Source: Arthrobacter beigongshangensis
GTDB taxonomy: Bacteria; Bacillota; Bacilli; Bacillales_A; Planococcaceae
Assembly: GCF_016820585.1 (NCBI RefSeq)
Contig: NZ_JADHDX010000001.1
Coordinates: 248,001-312,000, forward strand
Direction of reading: 5' to 3'
Length of the DNA: 64,000 nt
Under the pieces are notes generated by a model. The model was not told the DNA's origin and did no database searches. It worked only from the letters and a program-made list of their open reading frames with translations. The translations under genes and the position numbers were made by a program. How positions within the stretch are numbered: position 1 is the first letter of the stretch; the number at the start of each line of letters is the position of its first letter. Shown here piece after piece: positions 7,648-16,374 of this stretch.

Positions 7648-8508
7648 ATGGGGGTGTTTCTAATCGAAAGACAAATGGAATTACCATTCGTTTATGATTT
7701 TGATCGTGCATTGGATAGACTTGCAACTAGTCCTGTCAATGCAGTTGATAGCGCGGAGCGACTAATCCGAATTCCGATGGATGAAGGGAATGTTGTGACG
7801 CTTCGAGGAACAGGGACAACAGTGAAACCTGCTTTCACAATGCAAGGATTACTCAATGATACCCAATTTGAAGAGGTTAAAGCGATTTTTCACTTCGACA
7901 GGCCGCTTGACGGTATCCAAGCGCATTTTGTCGGGACGGATTTGGAGCCGCTTTTTATGGAACATGCAGGGACACCACTCATAAAAAGCTTTTCATTATA
8001 TGGAGACCTTATGACGAGTATTATTCATCAGCAGTTAAATCTATCATTTGCCCACACCTTGACACAGCGATTTGTAGAATCATACGGAGAACAAGTGGAG
8101 GGCGTTTGGCGCTATCCATCACCTGAACGTGTTGCCTTGCTGGATGTCTCGGAATTGCGTGATAGGCAGTTCAGCACGCGGAAGGCGGAATATATCATTG
8201 GTTTGTCGCAGTCGATTGCGGAAGGAACGCTGGACCTTGAGCAATTTAAGCGAATGGATGATGCGGAGGTAGTAGCTAGGCTCGTAGCATTTAGGGGTGT
8301 TGGACCTTGGACAGCTCAAAACTTTTTGATGTTTGGGCTAGGACGCCCGAATTTATTCCCATTGGCGGATATTGGCTTGCAAAATGCTTTGAAAAAACTA
8401 TGGGGAATGGATCGTAAGCCGACTAAAGAGGAAATGCTAGACCGCTTTCCAGTTTGGTCGCCCTATTTAAGCTATGCTGCTTTATATCTATGGCGCAGCA
8501 TTGAGTAA
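7648..8508 (+). CDS. DNA-3-methyladenine glycosylase, AlkA/HhH-GPD type
   Basis: 286 aa. The C-terminal two thirds is a helix-hairpin-helix GPD domain. MTSIIHQQLNLSFAHTLTQR opens it, the hairpin FRGVGPWTAQNFLMFGLGR lies near residue 220, and the catalytic Asp is expected in LFPLADIGLQNALKKLWG. It excises alkylated purines in base excision repair. The start is uncertain: ATG 7648 lies only 8 bases after a TATAAT-like box, and GGGGGTG overlaps it, so ATG 7675 is an alternative that removes nine residues. Stand-alone gene. Confidence 0.9.
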   Translation: MGVFLIERQMELPFVYDFDRALDRLATSPVNAVDSAERLIRIPMDEGNVVTLRGTGTTVKPAFTMQGLLNDTQFEEVKAIFHFDRPLDGIQAHFVGTDLEPLFMEHAGTPLIKSFSLYGDLMTSIIHQQLNLSFAHTLTQRFVESYGEQVEGVWRYPSPERVALLDVSELRDRQFSTRKAEYIIGLSQSIAEGTLDLEQFKRMDDAEVVARLVAFRGVGPWTAQNFLMFGLGRPNLFPLADIGLQNALKKLWGMDRKPTKEEMLDRFPVWSPYLSYAALYLWRSIE

Positions 8509-8517
8509 AGTTATACA

Positions 8518-8562
8518 GTTTCAATCAATTGCGCCTTGTGTAATTGCATCTGGATTCGGTGG
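8518..8562. repeat. Degenerate copy of interspersed palindromic repeat (family C, reverse orientation)
   Basis: Read on the minus strand this gives AATCCAGATGCAATTACAC and GCGCAATTGATTGAAACTG. It aligns with the better copy at 9020-9066 (AATCTGGACGCAAACACGCC and GGCGTGTTTGATTTTAAATT) and with 40214-40272. Confidence 0.5.
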
Positions 8563-8583
8563 GGGGTTTGATGCATTTAGATA

Positions 8584-8623
8584 AAAAAACAGCTTTCCCA
8601 TTATCGTATGGAAAAGCTGTTTT
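8584..8623. terminator. Bidirectional terminator
   Basis: AAAACAGCTTTCC pairs with GGAAAAGCTGTTTT around the loop CATTATCGTAT, with A-run before and T-run after. It separates the plus-strand glycosylase gene from the minus-strand small gene ending at 8672. Confidence 0.85.
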
Positions 8624-8671
8624 AGGGTTCGCTTGAAGTGGGGGGCATCGGCAAAGTCCATTCGCTTACTA

Positions 8672-8815
8672 TCAGTGTGGTAGCTCCTGTACTTGTTCTT
8701 CATCGTTAAAGTAAAGAAAATTTTCTTCCTCTAGTTCGCTGAGCCGCTCTTTATTAATACCTAATGACAGGTCGCCTTCAAAAATTGTTTCCCACCAAGT
8801 TTCAGTTGTTGTCAT
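8672..8815 (-). CDS. Small acidic hypothetical protein
   Basis: 47 aa from the ATG at 8815-8813, which is preceded by the near-perfect ribosome binding site AAGGAGGAAATAGAC. Strongly acidic (LSELEEENFLYFNDEEQVQE) with a Trp pair near the N-terminus (TETWWETIFEGD). No membrane segment, no recognised family. A longer upstream reading is open to 8944 but lacks a ribosome binding site. The strong initiation signal and the terminator beyond the stop support a real short gene. Confidence 0.7.
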   Translation of the reverse strand: MTTTETWWETIFEGDLSLGINKERLSELEEENFLYFNDEEQVQELPH

Positions 8816-8892
8816 GTCTATTTCCTCCTTAATAGTCTTTGTTGTTTGAACATTCTTTTCCCTTGAATGGTATAATTTAAAACATAGAATGT

Positions 8893-9066
8893 GAAAAGGA
8901 ATCGTAAGGCCTATCCTTTTCAACTTGATACAGCAGTGGTTCAAACCCCGGCTGTATCAAGTTGAAGCCTCTGGCGGATGTCACAGATTTTGAAGGGAGT
9001 TAATTGAGCAAGCTCAATTCAAAATCTGGACGCAAACACGCCTCGGCGTGTTTGATTTTAAATTGA
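8893..9066. repeat. Cluster of nested inverted repeats (family C, most complete copy)
   Basis: Successive perfect arms: GAAAAGGA (8893-8900)/TCCTTTTC (8914-8921); CAACTTGATACAGC (8921-8934)/GCTGTATCAAGTTG (8951-8964); AATTGAGC/GCTCAATT (9002-9009, 9012-9019) inside CAGATTTTGAA/TTCAAAATCTG; CAAACACGCC/GGCGTGTTTG (9033-9042, 9045-9054), extended by flanking A+T arms. It fills the gap between the minus gene at 8815 and the GTG start at 9083. Degenerate relatives lie at 8518-8562 and 40214-40272, so this is an interspersed element, not only a terminator. Confidence 0.8.
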
Positions 9067-9082
9067 AAAAGGGGTTAATTAC

Positions 9083-10024
9083 GTGAAAAAAGTTACATTT
9101 GCCATTGTTGGCACGGGACTAGTTGGTGAACGTATCATTAAACAAGTAATACAAAATACCGAAGCGACGATTGTTGCTTTGTTTGATGAAAATGGGAAGC
9201 GTTTGCAAGAAATGGCGGATACATATGGACTGTATGCGGCATCCTCCTATGAGGAGGTCCTTGCGCTTCAACCGGACTGGGTCTACGTCGGAACGCCTCC
9301 AGTTTCTCATGCAATGCTCAGCGAAAAAGCGATTGCTCAAGGATTAAATATTCTTTGTGAGAAGCCGCTGGCACATGACGTGGCAGATGGATTGGTGATG
9401 TCTACGGCAGCTGCAAACAATAGCAATATCCAGACGGCGATGCATTTTCCACTCCTTTATAATCCGGCAGTTCGACATATGATGCAGCTTGTCGATGAAG
9501 GTACGATTGGAGAAATACTTCGAGTCGAACTACAAGCGTATTTCCCACATTGGCCGCGCGCCTGGCAACAAAATCCTTGGATTGCTTCACGTGAACAAGG
9601 CGGCTTCACGCGCGAAATTTTCCCACATTATTTTCAGCTTATGTACAGGATGTTCGGTCAATTGTCGATCACTTCCCATGAAACCGTTTATCCTGAAGAT
9701 GAAACGCTTGCGGAAATGGGTGTCCTAGCAATCGGAAAAACAAAGAGTGACATTCCTTTCCTGGTAAACGGCATTACAGGAATTGGTCAACAAGAAGAAC
9801 TGTCCTATACAGTATATGGAGTAGAAGGCGTTCTGAAACTGCGTAATTGGTCGGAACTTAGCAGCGCACAAAAAGACAGTCCTTTTGAAATATTGACTTC
9901 CTTCGATACTGTAAATTCGCTAACAGAAGAATGTGTTTTAGCTGTTAATGGTGAAAAAGCGCTACTTGTATCATTTGATGAAGGACTTGAAGTGCAAAGG
10001 TTGATCGATCAATTGTTAGATTAA
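9083..10024 (+). CDS. Gfo/Idh/MocA family NAD(P)-dependent oxidoreductase
   Basis: 313 aa, GTG start 9083 after AAAGGGGTTAA. The N-terminal Rossmann fold has the dinucleotide motif GTGLVGERII (residues 9-18), and the family signature EKP lies in ILCEKPLAHDVADG near residue 95. The C-terminal half is the substrate/dimer beta-sheet domain. It oxidises or reduces a sugar, inositol or related carbonyl compound; the substrate cannot be told. The next gene, an aldehyde dehydrogenase, starts 24 bases downstream and is probably co-transcribed, so the two may act on one pathway. Confidence 0.88.
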   Translation: MKKVTFAIVGTGLVGERIIKQVIQNTEATIVALFDENGKRLQEMADTYGLYAASSYEEVLALQPDWVYVGTPPVSHAMLSEKAIAQGLNILCEKPLAHDVADGLVMSTAAANNSNIQTAMHFPLLYNPAVRHMMQLVDEGTIGEILRVELQAYFPHWPRAWQQNPWIASREQGGFTREIFPHYFQLMYRMFGQLSITSHETVYPEDETLAEMGVLAIGKTKSDIPFLVNGITGIGQQEELSYTVYGVEGVLKLRNWSELSSAQKDSPFEILTSFDTVNSLTEECVLAVNGEKALLVSFDEGLEVQRLIDQLLD

Positions 10025-10048
10025 ATAGGAATGAGTGGAGGAAGCGAC

Positions 10049-11437
10049 ATGAATGTTACTGCACAAGATGTTGAGGTAATGATTGCGAGCCAACGAAACT
10101 TTTATTTTACAGGGGAAACGCGAAGTGTGGCCTTTCGAATTGCGATGCTGTCGAAGCTAAAGGAAGCAATTCAGTTACATGAGGCTGCAATTTTAGAAGC
10201 ACTTCATTTAGATTTGCGAAAAAGTCCATTTGAATCGTATGTAACAGAAATAGGTTTTGTCCTCTCAAGCATATCGCATATGATTAAAAATCTGGAACAG
10301 TGGATGGAGCCGGAAGTGGTCAAGACGCCAATTCATTTGCAACCAGCGAAAAGTTTCATCGTGCGTGAGCCGTACGGATCTGTGCTTATTATTGGACCAT
10401 TCAATTATCCATTTCAGCTAGTGATGGAGCCACTTGTCGGTGCGATTGCAGGAGGCAACTGTGCGATCGTCAAACCTTCTGAGACTACGATTCATACAGG
10501 TGCAATTGTGAAGGAGATTTTGACAGCTATCTTTCCGCCGGAGTTTGTTCGTGTTGTTGAAGGCGAGCAGAAGGAAACTTCGGCACTTATTCATGCATCT
10601 TTTGACTATATTTTCTTTACAGGAAGTGTAGCTGTTGGCAAAGTGGTCATGAAAGCAGCATCAGAACGCTTGACGCCGATTACGCTTGAGCTAGGTGGAA
10701 AAAGTCCAGCGCTTGTCGACCAGACAGCGGATATACCAAAAGCGGCTGAGCGAATTATATGGGGGAAATTCGTCAACAATGGACAGACCTGTGTTGCACC
10801 CGACTATGTACTGGTGCATCATACTGTAAAAGAAAAGCTCGTCAAAGCGATGTGTGTCGCGATTCGAAAGTTTTACGGAGAGAAGGCTTCGGAAAGCTTA
10901 GATTACGGTAGGATCGTCAATGATAAGCATTTTAGTCGTTTACTCACGATTCTTGAGAAGGATCGTTCACATATCGTTTACGGTGGTAATTTCAATCGTG
11001 AGGATTTATTTATTGAACCGACAATTCTTGACAATGTATCATGGAATAATGCTTCGATGGAAGATGAAATATTTGGCCCGATTTTGCCGATTTTGACATA
11101 CGATAATCTTGGAGAAGCGGTGCATCGCATTCGACAACTTCCAAAGCCGCTTGCTGCTTATATGTTCACGGAAAACGAACAGGCCTCCGAATACTTTACC
11201 GACAATTTACCGTTTGGCGGCGGATGCATTAATGACACGATTACACATGTCGGCAATGGAAACCTACCGTTTGGCGGGATCGGCCCATCAGGGATGAATG
11301 CTTATCATGGAAAATATAGCTTTGAAGCATTTACACATGCCAAAGCGATGATGAAAAAAAGTACAACTTTCCCGATGAATATAGCTTTTCCTCCATATGG
11401 TCAAAAACTAAAAGTAGTAAAACCGCTTCTCCGTTAA
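10049..11437 (+). CDS. Aldehyde dehydrogenase (class 3 / fatty-aldehyde type)
   Basis: 462 aa from ATG 10049 (GTGGAGGAAGCGAC upstream); an in-frame ATG at 10031 has no ribosome binding site. Motifs: VLIIGPFNYPFQLVMEPL (cofactor cradle), FTGSVAVGKVVMKAA, general-base Glu in ITLELGGKSPALVD, and nucleophile Cys in FVNNGQTCVAPDYV. Length and the short C-terminus match class-3 aldehyde dehydrogenases that act on long-chain or aromatic aldehydes (B. subtilis YwdH-like). It oxidises an aldehyde to the acid with NAD(P)+. Confidence 0.93.
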   Translation: MNVTAQDVEVMIASQRNFYFTGETRSVAFRIAMLSKLKEAIQLHEAAILEALHLDLRKSPFESYVTEIGFVLSSISHMIKNLEQWMEPEVVKTPIHLQPAKSFIVREPYGSVLIIGPFNYPFQLVMEPLVGAIAGGNCAIVKPSETTIHTGAIVKEILTAIFPPEFVRVVEGEQKETSALIHASFDYIFFTGSVAVGKVVMKAASERLTPITLELGGKSPALVDQTADIPKAAERIIWGKFVNNGQTCVAPDYVLVHHTVKEKLVKAMCVAIRKFYGEKASESLDYGRIVNDKHFSRLLTILEKDRSHIVYGGNFNREDLFIEPTILDNVSWNNASMEDEIFGPILPILTYDNLGEAVHRIRQLPKPLAAYMFTENEQASEYFTDNLPFGGGCINDTITHVGNGNLPFGGIGPSGMNAYHGKYSFEAFTHAKAMMKKSTTFPMNIAFPPYGQKLKVVKPLLR

Positions 11438-11450
11438 GGATAGCGGTTTT
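11419..11450. terminator. Bidirectional terminator overlapping the aldehyde dehydrogenase stop codon
   Basis: AAAACCGCT (11419-11427) pairs with AGCGGTTTT (11442-11450). The stop codon TAA at 11435-11437 lies in the loop. The converging kinase gene ends at 11453, so both strands share this hairpin. Confidence 0.8.
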
Positions 11451-11452
11451 AC

Positions 11453-13021
11453 TTATATTATCGGTAACGTAATAACGGTTTCAGTACCTTCACCGACAAT
11501 GCTGGAAACGGTCATTGTCCCACCTTGGTCAGCAATGATTTTTTTCGAAATCATCATACCAAGCCCAGTACCTTCAAGCTTCGTTGTAAAGAAGGGTTTG
11601 TAAAGATTATCCATTGTCATTTGATCCATACCAGGTCCATTATCCAGAATGGAGATTGAAATGCTGTCTATCTGACGAGTCAATGTGATGGTTATATCAC
11701 CATTTTTGCCAATTGCCTCAGAGGAATTTTTCAATACGTTAATGAAAACTTGCTTCATCCCATCTTCATTGCTATTAATTGTTACAGTGTTGGCAGGAAT
11801 ATTAGGACTGCAAACAATGGACCGTTGCGTAAACTCAGGCTCGAACATAACGATGACATCCCGTAGTGTTTGCTCAATGAAAAACGCAGTGGATTTCTTC
11901 AAATTCGGTTTGGACAGCACTAGAAATTCACTAACAATCAAATCGATACGATTGATTTCACTATATATAACATCTGTGTACGTACGATAGGGGTTGGCAG
12001 AATCATTATTTATAATTTGAATAAAACCTGAAATTGACGTCAATGGATTGCGTACTTCATGGGCAACGCTTGCTGCAATTTCACCGATAGCTTTAACCTT
12101 TTCGGTATCAATTAATAGTTGTTCAGCTTGAAGTCTCAGTGTAATATCTCGTGAGATAAATGTCATGGCAACAATTTCGTGTTGCTTATTATAAACGGGG
12201 GTAATGGTCAGTTCTGCATCAAATACGACCCCGCCTTTTCGCATTTCTTTTGTGCGAAGTAGGTGAAAGCTTTGCCCTTGTAACACGTACTTCGTTCGTT
12301 CCTCGACCTTCGCATCTTCGGAGGGAGGAAATAATCTTGGTGATTGTCCAATGCATTCAATTTCTTTCCAACCATAGATTTTTTCAAATGCGGGATTGAC
12401 TTTAATAATTTTTTGGTCTAATCCAAAGACGACAATGGCGTCTTCTGAATGCTCAAAAAAAAGATCGAGATAGCCTTCCTTTGACATTAGAATAGTATCC
12501 ATTCTTTTGTTTTCGCTAAACATGTTATTCCATTGAGGGGAAATTTTAAAGGTATACAACAAGCAGAGAAACGCGATCATGATGCAAATGGATATAACAT
12601 GAAAAATTCCTATTGCACCGCCACCAGAAAGATAGCTAGCGTGGTGGAAGGAAAAAAGAATACCTAGTTGTGCACAAGTAATAGCAGTTATAATTACGTT
12701 GATACGGGAAACGTTGTAGATGGTCGTTAGGAGCATTGGGAATATCAAGTAAAGTAAGTTCGATAAATCAGGTAAGAATAAGTTGATGAAAAAAATATAT
12801 AAGTTGTAGGTAATAATAATGACTAGACGCAAGGATAGGGGATTCATGTCCAGGCGTTGCATGATTACGAGTGTAGCGATAGATGCAACACCGAATAGTG
12901 CTGTGCTTGTTTCGTAGAAATCGTGTAAAAAGGGTACAAAAATCATATGAATAATGACGCCAACAATGAAAAAAAGTATGATAAACTTGTTACGTGAATG
13001 GATGACGGTTGACTGTTCCAT
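11453..13021 (-). CDS. Membrane PAS-domain sensor histidine kinase (sporulation-kinase-like)
   Basis: 522 aa. About 165 N-terminal residues form five or six membrane helices with almost no external loops. One PAS domain follows (ILFFEHSEDAIVVFGLDQ-like start near 190), then a HisKA dimer domain with the phosphoacceptor in ASVAHEVRNPLTSISGF. The ATPase domain has N box NSSEAIGKNGD, G1 DNGPGMD and G2 GTGLGMMISKKI. The layout matches orphan kinases feeding the Spo0 phosphorelay or similar circuits. No response regulator gene is nearby, so it probably signals to an unlinked partner. Confidence 0.92.
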   Translation of the reverse strand: MEQSTVIHSRNKFIILFFIVGVIIHMIFVPFLHDFYETSTALFGVASIATLVIMQRLDMNPLSLRLVIIITYNLYIFFINLFLPDLSNLLYLIFPMLLTTIYNVSRINVIITAITCAQLGILFSFHHASYLSGGGAIGIFHVISICIMIAFLCLLYTFKISPQWNNMFSENKRMDTILMSKEGYLDLFFEHSEDAIVVFGLDQKIIKVNPAFEKIYGWKEIECIGQSPRLFPPSEDAKVEERTKYVLQGQSFHLLRTKEMRKGGVVFDAELTITPVYNKQHEIVAMTFISRDITLRLQAEQLLIDTEKVKAIGEIAASVAHEVRNPLTSISGFIQIINNDSANPYRTYTDVIYSEINRIDLIVSEFLVLSKPNLKKSTAFFIEQTLRDVIVMFEPEFTQRSIVCSPNIPANTVTINSNEDGMKQVFINVLKNSSEAIGKNGDITITLTRQIDSISISILDNGPGMDQMTMDNLYKPFFTTKLEGTGLGMMISKKIIADQGGTMTVSSIVGEGTETVITLPII

Positions 13022-13118
13022 TGGGCACCTCGACTAAAATTCAATTCTTTATGCTAATATCATACACGATTTCGCGGCTACATAAAATGACAATCATTTG
13101 AAGTGGAGGAGAGGGAAA

Positions 13119-14177
13119 ATGGAAATGATGATGAAATTGAATGAGAGACGTACGGTTGAACTACTGAAAGAACTGGTGGAGACACCTAGCCCGTCCGGTT
13201 ACACGGAGAAAGTGATGGAACTTATTTCACGACAATTCGATGAAATTGGTATTGCCTATAAAAAAACGAATAAAGGGGCAATTATTGCTACGATTGAGGG
13301 AGGAGATACAGCGCGTCATCGCTTACTTACTGCCCATACAGATACATTAGGTGCGATGGTGAAAGAGATTAAGAGCGACGGTCGTTTGAAATTAACGATG
13401 GTAGGTGGCTTTAACTGGAATGCGGTAGAAGGGGAATATTGCCTCATTCATACGGCAACAGGAAAAGAGGTGCGTGGCACAATTTTAATGCACCAAACAA
13501 CTGTCCATGTGTACAAAAATGCGGGAACCGCGGAACGTAACGCTGATAATATTGAAATTCGCATTGATGAGAGAGTGACAAATGCTGCTGGTACTCGCGC
13601 ACTCGGTATTGAGGTGGGGGATTTCGTATCCTTTGACCCTCGTTTTGAAGTGACGGGAAGTGGGTTTATTAAATCTCGTCATTTGGATGATAAAGCGAGT
13701 ACAGCACTGCTGCTAGAGCTTGTGCGTTCACTACAAGAGCAAGGCACTGTACTGCCACATACAACGCATTTCTATATTTCCAACAATGAAGAGATTGGTT
13801 ATGGAGGCAACTCCAATATTCCAAAGGAAACGGTCGAGTATATCGCAGTTGATATGGGTGCGATTGGTGATGGACAAGCGTCGGATGAATATACGGTGTC
13901 GATTTGTGCCAAGGATTCGAGTGGACCGTATCATTATGCGCTGACGCAGCATTTGACGGGGCTTTGTAAAGTGGGCAATATTCCTTTTAAATTAGATATA
14001 TATCCATACTACGGCTCGGATGCATCTGCCGCGATTCGGGCAGGCTTTGACGTGAAACATGCATTATTTGGACCTGGTATTGAATCGTCACATGCATTGG
14101 AGCGGACACATATTGATTCACTGACAGCGACTGCGCAATTGCTTCACGCATATGTTACTTCAGCGATGATGGACTGA
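13119..14177 (+). CDS. M42-family zinc aminopeptidase
   Basis: 352 aa from ATG 13119 after GTGGAGGAGAGGG. Metal ligands are in HTDTLGAMV (His), the bridging Asp in SRHLDDKASTALLLEL, the catalytic Glu pair in ISNNEEIGYGGN, a further ligand in AVDMGAIGDG, and the C-terminal His in GPGIESSHALERTHID. These are the M42 (tetrahedral-aminopeptidase/FrvX) motifs in order. The enzyme removes N-terminal residues from peptides in the cytosol, or deblocks them. The MurE-type ligase gene begins 14 bases later and is probably in the same transcript. Confidence 0.92.
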   Translation: MEMMMKLNERRTVELLKELVETPSPSGYTEKVMELISRQFDEIGIAYKKTNKGAIIATIEGGDTARHRLLTAHTDTLGAMVKEIKSDGRLKLTMVGGFNWNAVEGEYCLIHTATGKEVRGTILMHQTTVHVYKNAGTAERNADNIEIRIDERVTNAAGTRALGIEVGDFVSFDPRFEVTGSGFIKSRHLDDKASTALLLELVRSLQEQGTVLPHTTHFYISNNEEIGYGGNSNIPKETVEYIAVDMGAIGDGQASDEYTVSICAKDSSGPYHYALTQHLTGLCKVGNIPFKLDIYPYYGSDASAAIRAGFDVKHALFGPGIESSHALERTHIDSLTATAQLLHAYVTSAMMD

Positions 14178-14191
14178 ACGGAGGTTTTTGG

Positions 14192-15682
14192 ATGGATACA
14201 GCAACATTATTGTCAGTATTGACAGTTAAACAAGTGATGGGAGCAGTTCCATCGACGGTGACAGATATCGCGGTTGATTCGCGTGCAGTAAGTGCCGGAG
14301 GGGTTTTCGTTTGCATCGAAGGATTTACAGTCGACGGTCATGATTACGTTGGAAAAGCGATTGACAATGGTGCAAGGGTTATTGTGGCTTCTAAGCCAAT
14401 CGCTGTCGATTTGGACAAAATCGCGGTTGTCACTGTCGACAATACATCACGAGCGATTGGTTTGTTAGCGGCTCGTTTTTACGGGTATCCCTCCAAGCGG
14501 ATGACGATGATTGGTGTGACGGGGACAAATGGTAAGACGAGTGTTAGTGGAATTATTCAAGCTATTTTGCAGCTAGCGGATGAGAAGTCAGCTGCATCGG
14601 GAACCATCGGCTTTAATGTGGCAGGGATGTTGTATGATACGGAAAACACAACGCCAGATACACTGACGACACAGGGAATGATTGCACAGGCGGTAGCTGA
14701 GGGATGTACGACGATGACGATGGAAGTGTCCTCGCATGGGCTTGTGGAAGGGCGTTTAGCTGGCGTTGAATTTGATATTGCCATTTTCACCAACTTGACC
14801 CATGACCATCTTGATTTCCATGGAACGATGGAGGAATATGGACATGCCAAAGGATTGTTATTTTCTCAGCTCGGACAGGATTTGGACAAGCGTAAGTTTG
14901 CGATTGTTAACGCAGACGATGCGTGGAGTGCGAAGTTAAAGGAAATGACGTCGTATCCTATTTTGTCCTATGGGCTCCACAATGATGCAGTGTTCCGTGG
15001 GACAGATATAGTGTTGGCTTCTGATGAAACGTCGTTTACCCTGAATGCACCTGACGGAGAATTTAAAGTCGTCATGCAATTAATTGGTGAATTTAGTGTT
15101 TATAACGCATTGGCGGTCATCGCAGCACTATATGCAAAAGGTATGGCAACGGCGGATATCATCGGCTATCTTGCGCAAGTACCTGCTGTGAAAGGTCGTA
15201 TGGAGCGGGTACAGACTGAGCTGCCGTTAACGATCTATGTCGATTATGCCCATTCACCTGATGCCATTGAAAAAGCCATTGCGGCTGTTCTTCCTTATAA
15301 GAAGGCTAGTAGTAAATTAATTTTTGTCATTGGCACGGGCGGCAACCGGGACCGCTTGAAGCGTCCGATCATGGCGGAGAAAGCATCTGTTGCAGATTAC
15401 GTTATCCTGACAACTGATGACCCGCGTGACGAGCCGTACGAGTCGATTGTCGGAGAATTGGCGGCGGGGATGCAACATGACGCATATGCTTGCATCGGCG
15501 ATCGTGCAGAGGCGGTACGCCATGCCGTTGCCGTTGCAGAACGCGGTGATATGATTATTTTCGCTGGTAAAGGGCATGAGGATTATCAAATCATCGGTTC
15601 AACGAAATACCCGCACTCTGATGCGGAAATTGCGTTGGCAGAGGCAGAGAAGAAATTTGGTACGGGTGTAGTGGAGAAGTAA
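14192..15682 (+). CDS. murE: MurE-type UDP-MurNAc-tripeptide ligase outside the division cluster
   Basis: 496 aa, ATG 14192 after GGAGG. N-terminal UMP-binding domain (VTDIAVDSRAVSAGGVFVCI), central ATPase with P-loop GVTGTNGKTSVSG, substrate motif NTTPDTLTTQGM and SSHGLVEGRL, and C-terminal domain with GTGGNRDRLKRP. It adds the third amino acid of the peptidoglycan stem. The recognition loop reads TTDDPRDEPYE. meso-DAP enzymes carry DNPR and lysine enzymes usually lack that Arg, so specificity is ambiguous; relatives in Planococcaceae often build lysine peptidoglycan. It is not next to murF, mraY or other dcw genes and may be a second copy. Confidence 0.88.
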   Translation: MDTATLLSVLTVKQVMGAVPSTVTDIAVDSRAVSAGGVFVCIEGFTVDGHDYVGKAIDNGARVIVASKPIAVDLDKIAVVTVDNTSRAIGLLAARFYGYPSKRMTMIGVTGTNGKTSVSGIIQAILQLADEKSAASGTIGFNVAGMLYDTENTTPDTLTTQGMIAQAVAEGCTTMTMEVSSHGLVEGRLAGVEFDIAIFTNLTHDHLDFHGTMEEYGHAKGLLFSQLGQDLDKRKFAIVNADDAWSAKLKEMTSYPILSYGLHNDAVFRGTDIVLASDETSFTLNAPDGEFKVVMQLIGEFSVYNALAVIAALYAKGMATADIIGYLAQVPAVKGRMERVQTELPLTIYVDYAHSPDAIEKAIAAVLPYKKASSKLIFVIGTGGNRDRLKRPIMAEKASVADYVILTTDDPRDEPYESIVGELAAGMQHDAYACIGDRAEAVRHAVAVAERGDMIIFAGKGHEDYQIIGSTKYPHSDAEIALAEAEKKFGTGVVEK

Positions 15683-15701
15683 ATGAGGAGGAGTCAGATT
15701 A

Positions 15702-16208
15702 GTGGAGCGTTTTATTTTAAATTTAGCATTTTACTCCATGCCAAAGTCTTTGATATCCGACTCGGGTGAGGATTATATAATTTTCACCAATGAAGAAATC
15801 GACAAAACGTTAAGGACGCATAGTGCTTTCCATTTTAATCGTGATGATCTTAACTTTTTTAGTCAACACGGCAATGCAGCGTATTCGTACTGGTGTCAGT
15901 CCGTTTCTCTAACGAAAGAAGAAGTAGCATGGTGCAATGATAGTCATGATTTAGCGGTGGGCATTTTGTTCAATAAATTGAGATTAAATTTGCAAGAGGA
16001 TGGCGTGACGGCAGGTAGAATAAAAAATATTGATCAGCAATTCGATTGTCGGTGTCAAATTGAGCTTTTTTTCCCTGATGATAATCGCGCTATTTTTAAG
16101 GTACAAAGGATTGATTTAAATTGGATGGCAGATATGCATCTTGATTTTGAGTTTAGAATGTTAAGTGATTCTTTACTGGAAGAATTGAAAAAACATAGTT
16201 TGTCTTGA
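15702..16208 (+). CDS. Hypothetical soluble protein
   Basis: 168 aa from GTG 15702 (GAGGAGG 11 bases upstream). No signal peptide or membrane segment. Notable segments are SYWCQSVSLTKEEVAWCNDSHDLAV with two Cys about 17 residues apart, and a charged C-terminus. It lies 19 bases after the murE-type gene, so it may be the last gene of that operon; a strong terminator follows. No family is recognised. Confidence 0.7.
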   Translation: MERFILNLAFYSMPKSLISDSGEDYIIFTNEEIDKTLRTHSAFHFNRDDLNFFSQHGNAAYSYWCQSVSLTKEEVAWCNDSHDLAVGILFNKLRLNLQEDGVTAGRIKNIDQQFDCRCQIELFFPDDNRAIFKVQRIDLNWMADMHLDFEFRMLSDSLLEELKKHSLS

Positions 16209-16239
16209 ACTAGAACGCTTATAAATAGGTATTCAACAG

Positions 16240-16286
16240 AAGGAACCCTCCATCAACCAAGAGTAGGTTGATGGGGTTCCTTTTTG
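16240..16286 (+). terminator. Strong terminator after hypothetical gene
   Basis: AAGGAACCC plus CCATCAACC pairs with GGTTGATGG plus GGTTCCTT around loop AAGAGTA, then TTTTTG. Eighteen paired bases with one bulge. Confidence 0.92.
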
Positions 16287-16374
16287 TATGTTGAAAATTC
16301 TAATGAAAAATTGTTGAAATCCCCACGCAATGCGTCTATGCTAAGAAAAGCGAAACAGAAGGAGACAATATAAA

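Noticed and set aside
8672-8944. Longer 90-aa version of the small acidic protein
   Set aside because: The extension has no ribosome binding site and runs into the inverted-repeat cluster; AAGGAGG lies directly before the internal ATG at 8815.
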